Virus record (IMG/VR): IMGVR_UViG_3300028569_000044
Coordinates: 1-54,199 of that record
Length of the DNA stretch: 54,199 nucleotides
Strand: one strand, 5' to 3'
Origin: a virus
In this document: positions 38,632 to 45,662 of the stretch, piece by piece
Position numbering within the stretch: the first letter of the stretch is position 1
Layout: the number at the start of each line of letters is the position of its first letter
The notes under the pieces: model-generated
What the model saw: the letters and a program-made list of their open reading frames with translations, nothing else
Database searches by the model: none
Told to the model about the DNA's origin: nothing
Position numbers and translations under genes: made by a program

Positions 38632-39660
38632 TCAACGTATATAATAAAGAACGCGTTGCAAAACATATTGATAGGTATCAAACCATTTTTTATTACCCAA
38701 CTGATATTTTGGTATCTTACTCAAGTCAATTGATTCACTATAAATTGCATACGAACTTAAATAAGCATCATTACAATTAGCGTGTTGTTCATAATGATTA
38801 GGCATTGGTATCATCAACAATGGCTTTTTATGATATATTGCTTCAGCACTTGTTTCAAATCCTCCACTACATACTACTGCCTTACATACCTTCATCTTTT
38901 CTTGAAATAGTTTACCATCAAGATTAAATAACTTTAAATTTGGTAGTTCATCATATTGTTTGGTTAATTTGGTAAAACAATGAATATTGATATCTGGATA
39001 TTTTTTTGCTTGATTAATCAATTGCGGTAACATATCTTCATTCATTAGATATACCAACACAAAGTCTTCTTGTTTGTGTGATACACTATAACTTTCACTT
39101 CTTAATATTGGAGGACTTACAATCATAACATCATCATTAAATTCATAATAACTTAATGCTACGATTTTGGATCTGATACTAGTGATTTTGTTTATGATAT
39201 TTAAAAATAACTTTTGTACAGGATATCCATTTATTTTTGGATATATAGCAGAATCCATTGCGTATTGATGTCCAAAGCTTACATACTTTATGTTTTTAAA
39301 GAATAATGCGGTTAAACCTACCAGTGGTTCATAATAGTTGAATATAGCATCTGGCTTTTCTTTTTGGATGATGTTACAGATTTTAATGAATGATACAATT
39401 AAGCGTGGTAATTCAAATGTGTTCTTTACTATGGTTTTCCAGATAACAACTCTGCCTACATTGTCAAATACAAAATCAAATCCGTTGTGTTGTATTATAT
39501 TGAATTCGTCTGTGAAATATTTTGGCAATTTATTTTTAAATGGCTTTCCTACTAAATTACAAATAACATTTATACCTTGTTTTTCCAAATATTGTTTAGT
39601 AGCAATAGCTTGTGTTTGATGTCCGTTGCCACTTATACAAGTTCCAAATATGATTTTCAT
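38632..39660 (-). CDS. GT-B glycosyltransferase (MurG/GT28-like)
   Basis: 342 aa. IIFGTCISGNGHQTQAIATK (Gly-rich N-terminal loop), YVSFGHQYAMDSA, and the donor-binding site VVCSGGFETSAEAIYHKKPL then LMIPMPNHYEQHANC. ATGA overlap with the LpxH-like gene upstream suggests a two-gene unit acting on a lipid-linked sugar; the acceptor is not known. Confidence 0.85.
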   Translation of the reverse strand: MKIIFGTCISGNGHQTQAIATKQYLEKQGINVICNLVGKPFKNKLPKYFTDEFNIIQHNGFDFVFDNVGRVVIWKTIVKNTFELPRLIVSFIKICNIIQKEKPDAIFNYYEPLVGLTALFFKNIKYVSFGHQYAMDSAIYPKINGYPVQKLFLNIINKITSIRSKIVALSYYEFNDDVMIVSPPILRSESYSVSHKQEDFVLVYLMNEDMLPQLINQAKKYPDINIHCFTKLTKQYDELPNLKLFNLDGKLFQEKMKVCKAVVCSGGFETSAEAIYHKKPLLMIPMPNHYEQHANCNDAYLSSYAIYSESIDLSKIPKYQLGNKKWFDTYQYVLQRVLYYIR

Positions 39661-40367
39661 AGTTTAATTAATTTAATTTCCCCATCCAAAGTTTCAATTA
39701 TATACGATGTATTTTCTCCAACAATAAAACTACCACAATTATAATAGTTTATACCATCAATAATGGTACATTCTGGTTTGTGTATATGACCGCATAAAAT
39801 ACTATCGTGTCCACTATTTTTACAATAATGTACAACGGTAGCTTCATAATTGCCTATATATTTTACAGCTTCTTTTGCTTTTTGTTTGAGAAAGTTACTG
39901 AAGCTAAATTTGAATATTCTAAATAGTTTATTTACCGACAAACTATAATCATATATTACGGAACCAATATGTTGTATCCACTTATTTTTGGTTACTAATC
40001 CATCAAATTGATCACCGTGAATAATCAATATTCTTTCGTTTTTTAATGTGGTATGAGTAATTTCTCTTACAACTTGTATATTATCGCCAACGTATATGTC
40101 ATTGAATGGTTCGATAAAGTCATCGTGGTTACCCCACACATAATATACTTGCGTACCTTTACGACTCATACGCAATATCTTTTGTAGAATTGTGTTATAA
40201 TTGCTATGCCACTTAAACTTTCTACTCAATATCCAACCATCAATAAAATCACCTACCAAAAAGAGATACTCGCATTCAACTTCACTCAATAATTTCAATA
40301 ATTTTTCGTGGTTACAATAATCACTACCTATATGACAATCACTTATAAATAATGTGCGTACTTTCAT
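39657..40367 (-). CDS. LpxH-like metallophosphoesterase
   Basis: 236 aa. ISDCHIG (DxH), LVGDFIDGW (GDxxD), VWGNHDD (GNHD), IIHGDQFDG and CGHIHKPE (GHxH). DGW and HGDQFD are typical of the UDP-2,3-diacylglucosamine diphosphatase family. Paired with a GT-B enzyme, it may act on UDP-linked lipid or a related pyrophosphate. Confidence 0.85.
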   Translation of the reverse strand: MKVRTLFISDCHIGSDYCNHEKLLKLLSEVECEYLFLVGDFIDGWILSRKFKWHSNYNTILQKILRMSRKGTQVYYVWGNHDDFIEPFNDIYVGDNIQVVREITHTTLKNERILIIHGDQFDGLVTKNKWIQHIGSVIYDYSLSVNKLFRIFKFSFSNFLKQKAKEAVKYIGNYEATVVHYCKNSGHDSILCGHIHKPECTIIDGINYYNCGSFIVGENTSYIIETLDGEIKLIKL

Positions 40368-40403
40368 CGTTTATAAATATCCCCGAATGTGTTACAGATA
40401 TGA

Positions 40404-40438
40404 AACAAAAAACCCTCATTAAATGAATAATGAGGGGT
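40404..40438 (-). terminator. Rho-independent terminator
   Basis: Stem CCCTCATT/AATGAGGG (40413-40420 with 40429-40436), then TTTTTTG on the minus strand. Ends the transcript of 40464-40751. Confidence 0.85.
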
Positions 40439-40463
40439 TAAATATTATACACTTAATTTAATA

Positions 40464-40751
40464 TCAAGCAACAGTATTTGGATCGTTATCACTAGCAGCT
40501 TCTAAACGAGCAGCTTGAGCATTTACCAAATCAGCAGCTGCTTGTAGAGCTTCTTCGGTTGGATGTGGCGTATTTAATACTGTTACTGCTGCGTCTGTTG
40601 CGGTTGATAGACGAGCGATTGCATCTTGTAGATTATTTATAGCACTCATAATTTCATTTAACCTTTCGTTCTGAACTTTTATTTCATTTAAAACAGATTT
40701 TAATAACTCTTTGTCACAACACTCATTGTGTAAATTACTACTAACTTCCAT
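40464..40751 (-). CDS. Coiled-coil hypothetical protein
   Basis: 95 aa from ATG 40751 (MEVSSNLHNECCDKELLKSV). Long heptad helix (VQNERLNEIMSAINNLQDAI), then an Ala-rich helix with TPHPTEEALQAAADL. Last gene before the terminator. Confidence 0.7.
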   Translation of the reverse strand: MEVSSNLHNECCDKELLKSVLNEIKVQNERLNEIMSAINNLQDAIARLSTATDAAVTVLNTPHPTEEALQAAADLVNAQAARLEAASDNDPNTVA

Positions 40752-40817
40752 TTTAAAAAACTTTTTAAGTAAACATATCATATTCTTATATATAGTTTTT
40801 ATATAGTTACAGATTAG

Positions 40818-41249
40818 TTACAATTCTTTCTTTTTTCGGAATTGGCAATCGGACATCCAGCAATCGCAATGGATACATTCTCCATTGTGGTCTGGTTTAC
40901 ATGGCAATTGAAACACATTTCCAACCACTTCATCTGCTACTTGTAATAGTCCTTGGGGTTTATCATCTACAAACCTAAGTGTAACAATAGGCAATAGATG
41001 TTTATAAGTTTTGATTCTGAAACTACAAGTTTCTGTATGGTAAATTACTTCACCGATGTTTTGATGTGGATCGTGTGGATAAATGGTATTGACGATATCG
41101 CCTTGGTAGATTTCTTTACCATTCTTATCTTTTAAGCCGGTTGACCATTGAATAGTTCTACCTTGTTTTTTAAAGTCTTCATTTGGATAACAAGTAATTG
41201 GAGATTCATCCCAACAATTGTATTTTTCGTCCCACAATCTAAATTTCAT
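40818..41249 (-). CDS. YopX-family protein with Cys-rich tail
   Basis: 143 aa. MKFRLWDEKYNCWDESPITC, STGLKDKNGKEIYQGDIVNT and Cys tail HNGECIHCDCWMSDCQF. Close paralogue of 20073-20510, sharing long identical stretches such as LPIVTxRFVDDKPQGL. Confidence 0.85.
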   Translation of the reverse strand: MKFRLWDEKYNCWDESPITCYPNEDFKKQGRTIQWSTGLKDKNGKEIYQGDIVNTIYPHDPHQNIGEVIYHTETCSFRIKTYKHLLPIVTLRFVDDKPQGLLQVADEVVGNVFQLPCKPDHNGECIHCDCWMSDCQFRKKKEL

Positions 41250-41251
41250 AT

Positions 41252-41587
41252 TTATTTCTTTAAAAGTTTACTATGATGATGAATGTTACCCGCTACAATC
41301 ATACCATCATCAAACATAACTAGCGGAAATTCATTTATATACCAACCACAACTTTCCCATACAACTGCGTTATATTCATATTTACGGCCAATCTTTTGTT
41401 TAACAATATCTCCTTCAAATACTCTAGTGCCTTTGATATCATCTAGTCCAGTATATTCTTCAATAATATATTCCTCACGTTTGAAGTATTCGTTTAAAGG
41501 CATTAATTCTGGATCTTCGTAAAGAGATGCAGTCATAACGTATTTCTTTTCTTTAATGCCCCAGATTCTGTAAATAAATTGTCTCAT
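41252..41587 (-). CDS. YopX-family protein
   Basis: 111 aa. MRQFIYRIWGIKEKKYVMTA and EEYTGLDDIKGTRVFEGDIV. N-terminal half nearly the same as 20646-21014; the C-terminal half differs. 4-nt overlap with PTH2 upstream. Confidence 0.85.
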   Translation of the reverse strand: MRQFIYRIWGIKEKKYVMTASLYEDPELMPLNEYFKREEYIIEEYTGLDDIKGTRVFEGDIVKQKIGRKYEYNAVVWESCGWYINEFPLVMFDDGMIVAGNIHHHSKLLKK

Positions 41588-41964
41588 AGTAGTTTTAGAT
41601 GTTTAGTGACTGGATCAATTTTAGAACTATAATCTGGTCCAATGGCTAGACAAGTGAAAGTAGGTTTATCAAATCCAGTGGTTTCTTCAATATATTTGAC
41701 TGATAGACCCAGTATAACAGCTTGATATCCAATGTCAAGTAGTTCTTCTTCACTATTTACAGCCAAACAAACCTTAAAGAAAGTTCCTTTAATCCATTGT
41801 TCTTCACGATGATTGAATGGAATAACATCGTCGGGATATGCTCTGACTAGATTGGTTAAGAAAGCAATACTTGCATGAGCACCTTGAGCAACCATTTGTC
41901 CTTTGCTCAATTGCAAATCCTTACGCATTATTATGGTTTGCTTTATTCTGTCGTTTTCTTTCAT
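41584..41964 (-). CDS. Peptidyl-tRNA hydrolase 2 (PTH2) family protein
   Basis: 126 aa. QTIIMRKDLQLSKGQMVAQG then AHASIAF is the PTH2 active-site region (Lys and AQGAHA motif); FTCLAIGPDYSSKID and TKHLKLL fit the family end. PTH2 frees tRNA from stalled peptidyl-tRNA; it is mainly archaeal/eukaryotic with some bacterial and viral members. Its 5' end overlaps the homing gene end by 44 nt. Confidence 0.88.
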   Translation of the reverse strand: MKENDRIKQTIIMRKDLQLSKGQMVAQGAHASIAFLTNLVRAYPDDVIPFNHREEQWIKGTFFKVCLAVNSEEELLDIGYQAVILGLSVKYIEETTGFDKPTFTCLAIGPDYSSKIDPVTKHLKLL

Positions 41965-42796
41965 ATATTCCTTTTTGTTTTAAAACTCTAATAATCAAAT
42001 ATTTAGATATTCCGTGTTTTTTGGCCATTTCATTTGTAACTTTTTTAGTAGATTGATAATCAAATATTAATGATGTTATCATATTTTCATCAATGTGTTT
42101 ATAACATGGATTTTTACTTCCGATCATATGATTTTTCATTTTTTCACGACCTTGATCTGTAATGCCAATCTTTTTTCCATTTATATCTAAATTTTTTTTG
42201 TGTGATTCAGACATTTTTGTTCTAACCACTTCCAATCCAGATTTACTATTTTTAGATATTTTTTCTCTAATTTCAGATGCTTTTTTCAGACCATATTTTT
42301 CATTATATGATCGTTGTTTATCTTTTATTATTTGTTTGGCTTTTTCATCACCAAATCTCATTTCATAAGTTTTTCCTTTTAATTCATCAGATAGTCTTTT
42401 TTTATTTTCTTCGTTTTGATTATAATCAATTAAATTTTTACATACATTACTAGAAATTGCAAATTTTCTAATTTTTTCTTTTGTAACATCTGAATGTTTC
42501 CATCCAAGAATACCACGACCACCCTCCGTTAAATTATAACCAAACTTTGAAAAAGTATTATACTTTTTAATACACTCGATTTCTTTTACATTCAATTCTT
42601 CAAATGAAGAAGCTTTATATATAACTTCCCATGAAAAATTTTGTTTTCCATACTTTTTGATTGATCTATGAAAATAATATGTGCTTCCTCTATATGCTGC
42701 ATTCAAATGTGCAGCTTTACGCTTTTTAAGTGTTTGAATTGTTTGACCAACATATTTCATTTGGTTCACCAAATTAGTTACAAGATAAATGATCAT
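41921..42796 (-). CDS. GIY-YIG homing endonuclease
   Basis: 291 aa from ATG 42796 (MIIYLVTNLVNQMKYVGQTI). The nuclease domain has IIYLVTN...MKYVGQT in place of GIY-YIG, KKRKAAHLNAA, HRSIKKYGKQNFSWEVIYKA and NVKEIECIKKYNTF. C-terminal DNA-binding part with ASEIREKISKNSKSGLEVVR and a final helix-turn-helix (EMAKKHGISKYLIIRVLKQK). No MGRK module. It lies between a PTH2 remnant and the intact PTH2. Confidence 0.87.
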   Translation of the reverse strand: MIIYLVTNLVNQMKYVGQTIQTLKKRKAAHLNAAYRGSTYYFHRSIKKYGKQNFSWEVIYKASSFEELNVKEIECIKKYNTFSKFGYNLTEGGRGILGWKHSDVTKEKIRKFAISSNVCKNLIDYNQNEENKKRLSDELKGKTYEMRFGDEKAKQIIKDKQRSYNEKYGLKKASEIREKISKNSKSGLEVVRTKMSESHKKNLDINGKKIGITDQGREKMKNHMIGSKNPCYKHIDENMITSLIFDYQSTKKVTNEMAKKHGISKYLIIRVLKQKGIYERKRQNKANHNNA

Positions 42797-42839
42797 ATAC
42801 AATATATATGATCATCATAACCAAAAACAATTTATCTCT

Positions 42840-42872
42840 TTAGATTACAATAACTTGTTTTACTTTATCCAT
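42840..42872 (-). pseudogene. Probable truncated PTH2 start
   Basis: 10 codons MDKVKQVIVI then TAA. It aligns with NDRIKQTIIM of PTH2 (4 identical, most others conservative) and sits directly upstream of the homing gene, 2 nt after the upstream YopX stop. Short, so less certain than the deaminase and DHFR remnants. Confidence 0.62.
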
Positions 42873-42873
42873 A

Positions 42874-43314
42874 TTAGTGTCCTCCAACATTATCAATTTT
42901 GACGGAAACTTTTAGAATTTCTGGATTTTTGTTATAATTACCCAAGTAAGTATAGGGTTTTTGTACAAACTGCAATACTCCACCGGTACGCTCATATATC
43001 ATAAAACCAAAGTGTTCCCAGGTTATTCTACCAATAGTGGTTTTGATACCTAGAGGTAGTTCTACTATGTCACCTTCGTATAAATATTCACCGTTTGTGG
43101 CTTTAAAGCCGGTACATAGTTCAATTTTATAAGCTTCTTGGTCTACATCACATTTTGATGCATCATCTTGATTACTTTCAAGGGATGTTACAAAGTCAAC
43201 AAGATTACCATTGTGGTCTAGGTAATAGTTTGAAGTGCAATGTAGTGATGAACCTGGATATTCAGGTTCGTTAGTATAACATTCGGCATTTTTGCTCCAA
43301 ATTCTGTATTTCAT
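42874..43314 (-). CDS. YopX-family protein
   Basis: 146 aa. MKYRIWSKNAECYTNEPEYP; CTGFKATNGEYLYEGDIVEL is the core signature; GRITWEHFGFMIYERTGGVL follows. More diverged than the other four YopX copies. Function unknown. Confidence 0.82.
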   Translation of the reverse strand: MKYRIWSKNAECYTNEPEYPGSSLHCTSNYYLDHNGNLVDFVTSLESNQDDASKCDVDQEAYKIELCTGFKATNGEYLYEGDIVELPLGIKTTIGRITWEHFGFMIYERTGGVLQFVQKPYTYLGNYNKNPEILKVSVKIDNVGGH

Positions 43315-43322
43315 ATTATTTT

Positions 43323-43508
43323 TTACTTTACCGTTGAATTTTCTAAATTGATTTTATCTGTTTGTAAAAGTGTATAATTATATGCTTGTTCTACGGCGGA
43401 TATTTTGTGTTTTGATTTCAACAACTTGATTGATTTCCAATCAACTTTAGTTTGAATCTGAGTTCCGTTGTGGAAATTGATTGTGATATCTACATCGTGT
43501 GGTTGCAT
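43323..43508 (-). CDS. Hypothetical protein
   Basis: 61 aa from ATG 43508 (MQPHDVDITINFHNGTQIQT). Beta-rich N-terminal half, helical C-terminal half (SAVEQAYNYTLLQ). No family known. Confidence 0.66.
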   Translation of the reverse strand: MQPHDVDITINFHNGTQIQTKVDWKSIKLLKSKHKISAVEQAYNYTLLQTDKINLENSTVK

Positions 43509-43512
43509 ATAA

Positions 43513-43755
43513 TTAATAACTGGTTTGTCTATGAATAGTAAACCCAAATCCTATCAAAGTCAATTCAAAATACCAAAAAGTTTTATCTTTGCGGTAAACA
43601 AGTTTGGTATCAAAATTAATATCTATGACTTTTGTTGGATAATCATTACCCCATGCGTTTCCTGGTTGAGTTCCCCATTTGATTTTGGGAACACTGATAT
43701 CAACATCAAAGATATCAAATAGGTCTTCTTTATTCTTTTTAGAGTATAAGCGCAT
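43513..43755 (-). CDS. Hypothetical protein, related to 19713-19949
   Basis: 80 aa from ATG 43755 (MRLYSKKNKEDLFDIFDVDI). C-terminal FWYFELTLIGFGFTI is shared with the protein at 19713-19949. Start chosen because the upstream gene ends at 43757. Confidence 0.7.
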   Translation of the reverse strand: MRLYSKKNKEDLFDIFDVDISVPKIKWGTQPGNAWGNDYPTKVIDINFDTKLVYRKDKTFWYFELTLIGFGFTIHRQTSY

Positions 43756-43756
43756 A

Positions 43757-44104
43757 TTATTTCCACGTTTTATGTTCTTCAGCAATATATTCACCCCCGT
43801 TAGTTTCTGACCTCCTAATGAGCCATTTAACATCATCTGGAATTTCTACTACTTTAAGTTTGATATATTTTCCTTGACCTGCTTTTTCACCCAAAGTTTC
43901 TACAACTTGTACAAGAGTAGAGTCCGTTCTATCAATATTCCAATCATCAATTATGTTTTCATCATTTTCTTCATTTTTATAGAAAATTTTAAAAGTATCA
44001 TCACCCCGTGTGATTAGATTATAACCTTTGAGTTTAGCATATAGAATATGCGCTTCTGAACTTAGGTAGAAACCGCCATAACTTGAGTTGATAACCACTT
44101 TCAT
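43757..44104 (-). CDS. Hypothetical protein (MKVVIN-YGGF family)
   Basis: 115 aa from ATG 44104 (MKVVINSSYGGFYLSSEAHI). Paralogue of 22035-22502, shorter at the C-terminus. The promoter at 44112-44140 fixes this start. Confidence 0.74.
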   Translation of the reverse strand: MKVVINSSYGGFYLSSEAHILYAKLKGYNLITRGDDTFKIFYKNEENDENIIDDWNIDRTDSTLVQVVETLGEKAGQGKYIKLKVVEIPDDVKWLIRRSETNGGEYIAEEHKTWK

Positions 44105-44111
44105 TTTTAAG

Positions 44112-44140
44112 AGTATACCAGATAGATTTCTGAAAGTCAA
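44112..44140 (-). promoter_or_regulatory. Sigma70-like promoter at the end of the xxQL array
   Basis: TTGACT, 17 nt, TATACT with TGG before the -10; 7 nt to the ATG at 44104. The -35 contains the TGA stop of the last xxQL gene. Confidence 0.84.
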
Positions 44141-44277
44141 ATATTTTTCTTGTCAAATTCATTGTATAATTGATCGTCTAATTGATTGTATAATTGACGG
44201 TTTAATTGACTGTGTAATTGATCGTATAATTGATTCTGTAATTGAATTTTATGTTTTATTGGTTTTGTGAAATTCAT
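44137..44277 (-). CDS. xxQL-repeat protein, copy 8 (short)
   Basis: 46 aa: MNFTKPIKHK, then QLQNQLYDQLHSQLNRQL, ending YNEFDKKNI. Shortest copy with a divergent C-terminus; its DNA start resembles copy 1. Ends in the promoter of the next gene. Overlaps copy 7 by 29 nt. Confidence 0.75.
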   Translation of the reverse strand: MNFTKPIKHKIQLQNQLYDQLHSQLNRQLYNQLDDQLYNEFDKKNI

Positions 44278-44482
44278 TGTGTAATTGACTGTTTAATTGA
44301 TTGAATAATTGACGGTCTAATTGAGTGTATAATTGATCGGATAATTGATTGTATAATTGAGTGTTTGATTGACTGTTTAATTGATTGTTTAATTGAGTCC
44401 ATAATTGTTTGTCTAATTGAGTCTGTAATTGATGTGATAATTGAGTGAATAATTTAGTTTTTATTGGTTTTGTGAAGTTCAT
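44249..44482 (-). CDS. xxQL-repeat protein, copy 7
   Basis: 77 aa. Head MNFTKPIKTKLFTQL, about 13 xxQL units (one QS variant: LNSQSNTQL), tail HNEFHKTNKT. Overlaps copies 6 and 8 by 29 nt each. Confidence 0.78.
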   Translation of the reverse strand: MNFTKPIKTKLFTQLSHQLQTQLDKQLWTQLNNQLNSQSNTQLYNQLSDQLYTQLDRQLFNQLNSQLHNEFHKTNKT

Positions 44483-44675
44483 TTTCTAATTGAGTGTTTA
44501 ATTGCCAGCCTAATTGATCGGATAATTGATGGGATAATTGATGGGATAATTGATTGAATAATTTAGTGGATAATTTAGTGCCTAATTGATCCCATAATTG
44601 ACGGTGTAATTGCCAGTCTAATTGAGTGTCTAATTGAGTGTGTAATTTATTTCGTATTGAATTGTTGAATTTCAT
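44454..44675 (-). CDS. xxQL-repeat protein, copy 6
   Basis: 73 aa. Head MKFNNSIRNKLHTQL, repeats including HRQLWDQLGTKLSTKL and SHQLSHQLSDQLGWQL, tail ENELHKTNKN. Two units have KL in place of QL. Confidence 0.78.
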   Translation of the reverse strand: MKFNNSIRNKLHTQLDTQLDWQLHRQLWDQLGTKLSTKLFNQLSHQLSHQLSDQLGWQLNTQLENELHKTNKN

Positions 44676-44856
44676 TGTATAATTGATGGGATAATTGACG
44701 GGTTGTTTGAGTGTGTAATCGATTGTATAATTGCCAGTCTAATTGAGTGTCTAATTGAGTGTGTAATTTATTTCGTATTGAATTGTTGAATTCATCCCAT
44801 AATTGACGGTTTAATTGATCTCTTAATTTATTTGTTATTGGTTTTGTGAAGTTCAT
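44647..44856 (-). CDS. xxQL-repeat protein, copy 5
   Basis: 69 aa. Head MNFTKPITNKLRDQL, then an internal second head (FNNSIRNKLHTQL), meaning two units fused or recombined. Some units are altered (YNRLHTQTTRQL). Tail YNEIQQFNTK. Confidence 0.76.
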   Translation of the reverse strand: MNFTKPITNKLRDQLNRQLWDEFNNSIRNKLHTQLDTQLDWQLYNRLHTQTTRQLSHQLYNEIQQFNTK

Positions 44857-45007
44857 TGTATAATTGAATATATAATTGATCGGTTAATTGATCGGTTAAT
44901 TGATCGGTTAATTGATCGGCTAATTGATCTTCTAATTGAGGGTGCTCGAATAATGTACGGCATAATTGAGTGTGTAATTTATTTGATAGTGGATTGTTCA
45001 AGTTCAT
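44828..45007 (-). CDS. xxQL-repeat protein, copy 4
   Basis: 59 aa. Head MNLNNPLSNKLHTQL, an irregular part (CRTLFEHPQLEDQLADQL), then four near-identical TDQL units (LTDQLTDQLTDQL), a sign of recent slippage or unequal crossover. Tail YNELHKTNNK. The 29-nt overlaps with copies 3 and 5 are exact. Confidence 0.75.
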   Translation of the reverse strand: MNLNNPLSNKLHTQLCRTLFEHPQLEDQLADQLTDQLTDQLTDQLYIQLYNELHKTNNK

Positions 45008-45188
45008 GGCGTAATTGCCAGTGTAATTGATTGTGTAATTGACTGGATAATTGATTGTATAATTGATCGTATAATTGAGTGTCTAATTGAGTGTATAATT
45101 CATCGTGTAATTGTTCTTCTAATTGACGGAATAATTGAGTGTGTAATTGATTGTATAATTTAGTTTTTAGTGGAGTGTTGAATTTCAT
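44979..45188 (-). CDS. xxQL-repeat protein, copy 3
   Basis: 69 aa. Head MKFNTPLKTKLYNQL, repeats FRQLEEQLHDELYTQL and YDQLYNQLSSQLHNQL, tail RHELEQSTIK. Confidence 0.78.
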   Translation of the reverse strand: MKFNTPLKTKLYNQLHTQLFRQLEEQLHDELYTQLDTQLYDQLYNQLSSQLHNQLHWQLRHELEQSTIK

Positions 45189-45381
45189 GGCGTAATTGAC
45201 TGACTAATTGATCGGATAATTGCCAATATAATTTCTCGATTAATTGATCGTATAATTGATTGTGCAATTTATTGGATAATTGAGTGTGCAATTGCCAGTG
45301 TAATTGTTCTTCTAATTGACGGAATAATTGAGTGTGTAATTGAGTGTGTAATTTATTTAATAGTGGATTGTTGAAGTTCAT
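45160..45381 (-). CDS. xxQL-repeat protein, copy 2
   Basis: 73 aa. Head MNFNNPLLNKLHTQL, repeats FRQLEEQLHWQLHTQL shared with copy 3, tail RHEIQHSTKN. Confidence 0.78.
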   Translation of the reverse strand: MNFNNPLLNKLHTQLHTQLFRQLEEQLHWQLHTQLSNKLHNQLYDQLIEKLYWQLSDQLVSQLRHEIQHSTKN

Positions 45382-45568
45382 TGCGTAATTGATTGTTTAA
45401 TTGACTGGATAATTGATCGTATAATTGAGTGATTAATTGATTGCGTAATTGAAGGTTTAATCGATCTTCTAATTGATCTTCTAATTGACGGTTTAATTGA
45501 CTGTGTAATTGATCGTATAATTGATTCTGTAATTGAATTTTATGTTTTATTGGTTTTGTGAAATTCAT
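45353..45568 (-). CDS. xxQL-repeat protein, copy 1 (first of the array)
   Basis: 71 aa from ATG 45568 (MNFTKPIKHKIQLQNQL). Repeats NRQLEDQLEDRLNLQL and YDQLSSQLNNQL, tail RNELQQSTIK. Begins 17 nt after the double terminator; no clear promoter of the TTGACW type is seen before it. Confidence 0.78.
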   Translation of the reverse strand: MNFTKPIKHKIQLQNQLYDQLHSQLNRQLEDQLEDRLNLQLRNQLITQLYDQLSSQLNNQLRNELQQSTIK

Positions 45569-45584
45569 TGTGTAATAAATAAAA

Positions 45585-45640
45585 GCCTCCAATAATGTGT
45601 GATATTGGAGGCCTCCAATAATGTGTGATATTGGAGGCTT
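45585..45640 (-). terminator. Tandemly duplicated terminator hairpin
   Basis: The 26-bp unit from 45585 is repeated exactly at 45611-45636; each forms GCCTCCAATA/TATTGGAGGC with an 8-nt loop. On the minus strand it is followed by TTTTATTTATT. Separates the DUF6745-like gene from the xxQL array. Confidence 0.88.
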
Positions 45641-45662
45641 TTTAATTAGGATTAAATATCTA

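Larger units (their letters stand above)
44137..45568 (-). repeat. Tandem array of eight xxQL genes (12-bp repeat unit)
   Basis: On the minus strand the unit is CAATTA plus six variable bases, coding Gln-Leu-x-x. The variable codons are biased to NAC and NNT types, giving Tyr/His/Asn/Asp/Trp then Asn/Asp/Thr/Ser/Arg. The unit is grouped into eight frames, each with its own ATG and stop, and each start lies 29 nt before the previous stop. The array spans about 1.4 kb. Confidence 0.95.

Noticed and set aside
44105-44140. Longer start for the 43757 gene at TTG 44140
   Set aside because: That codon is the -35 box; the paralogue at 22035 starts at the same MKIVIN position as ATG 44104.
44137-45568. 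Regular 12-bp repeats that could be mistaken for a CRISPR array or satellite
   Set aside because: Repeat units are only 12 bp, keep a codon frame, and are divided into eight start-stop frames with conserved heads and tails, so they are coding repeats.
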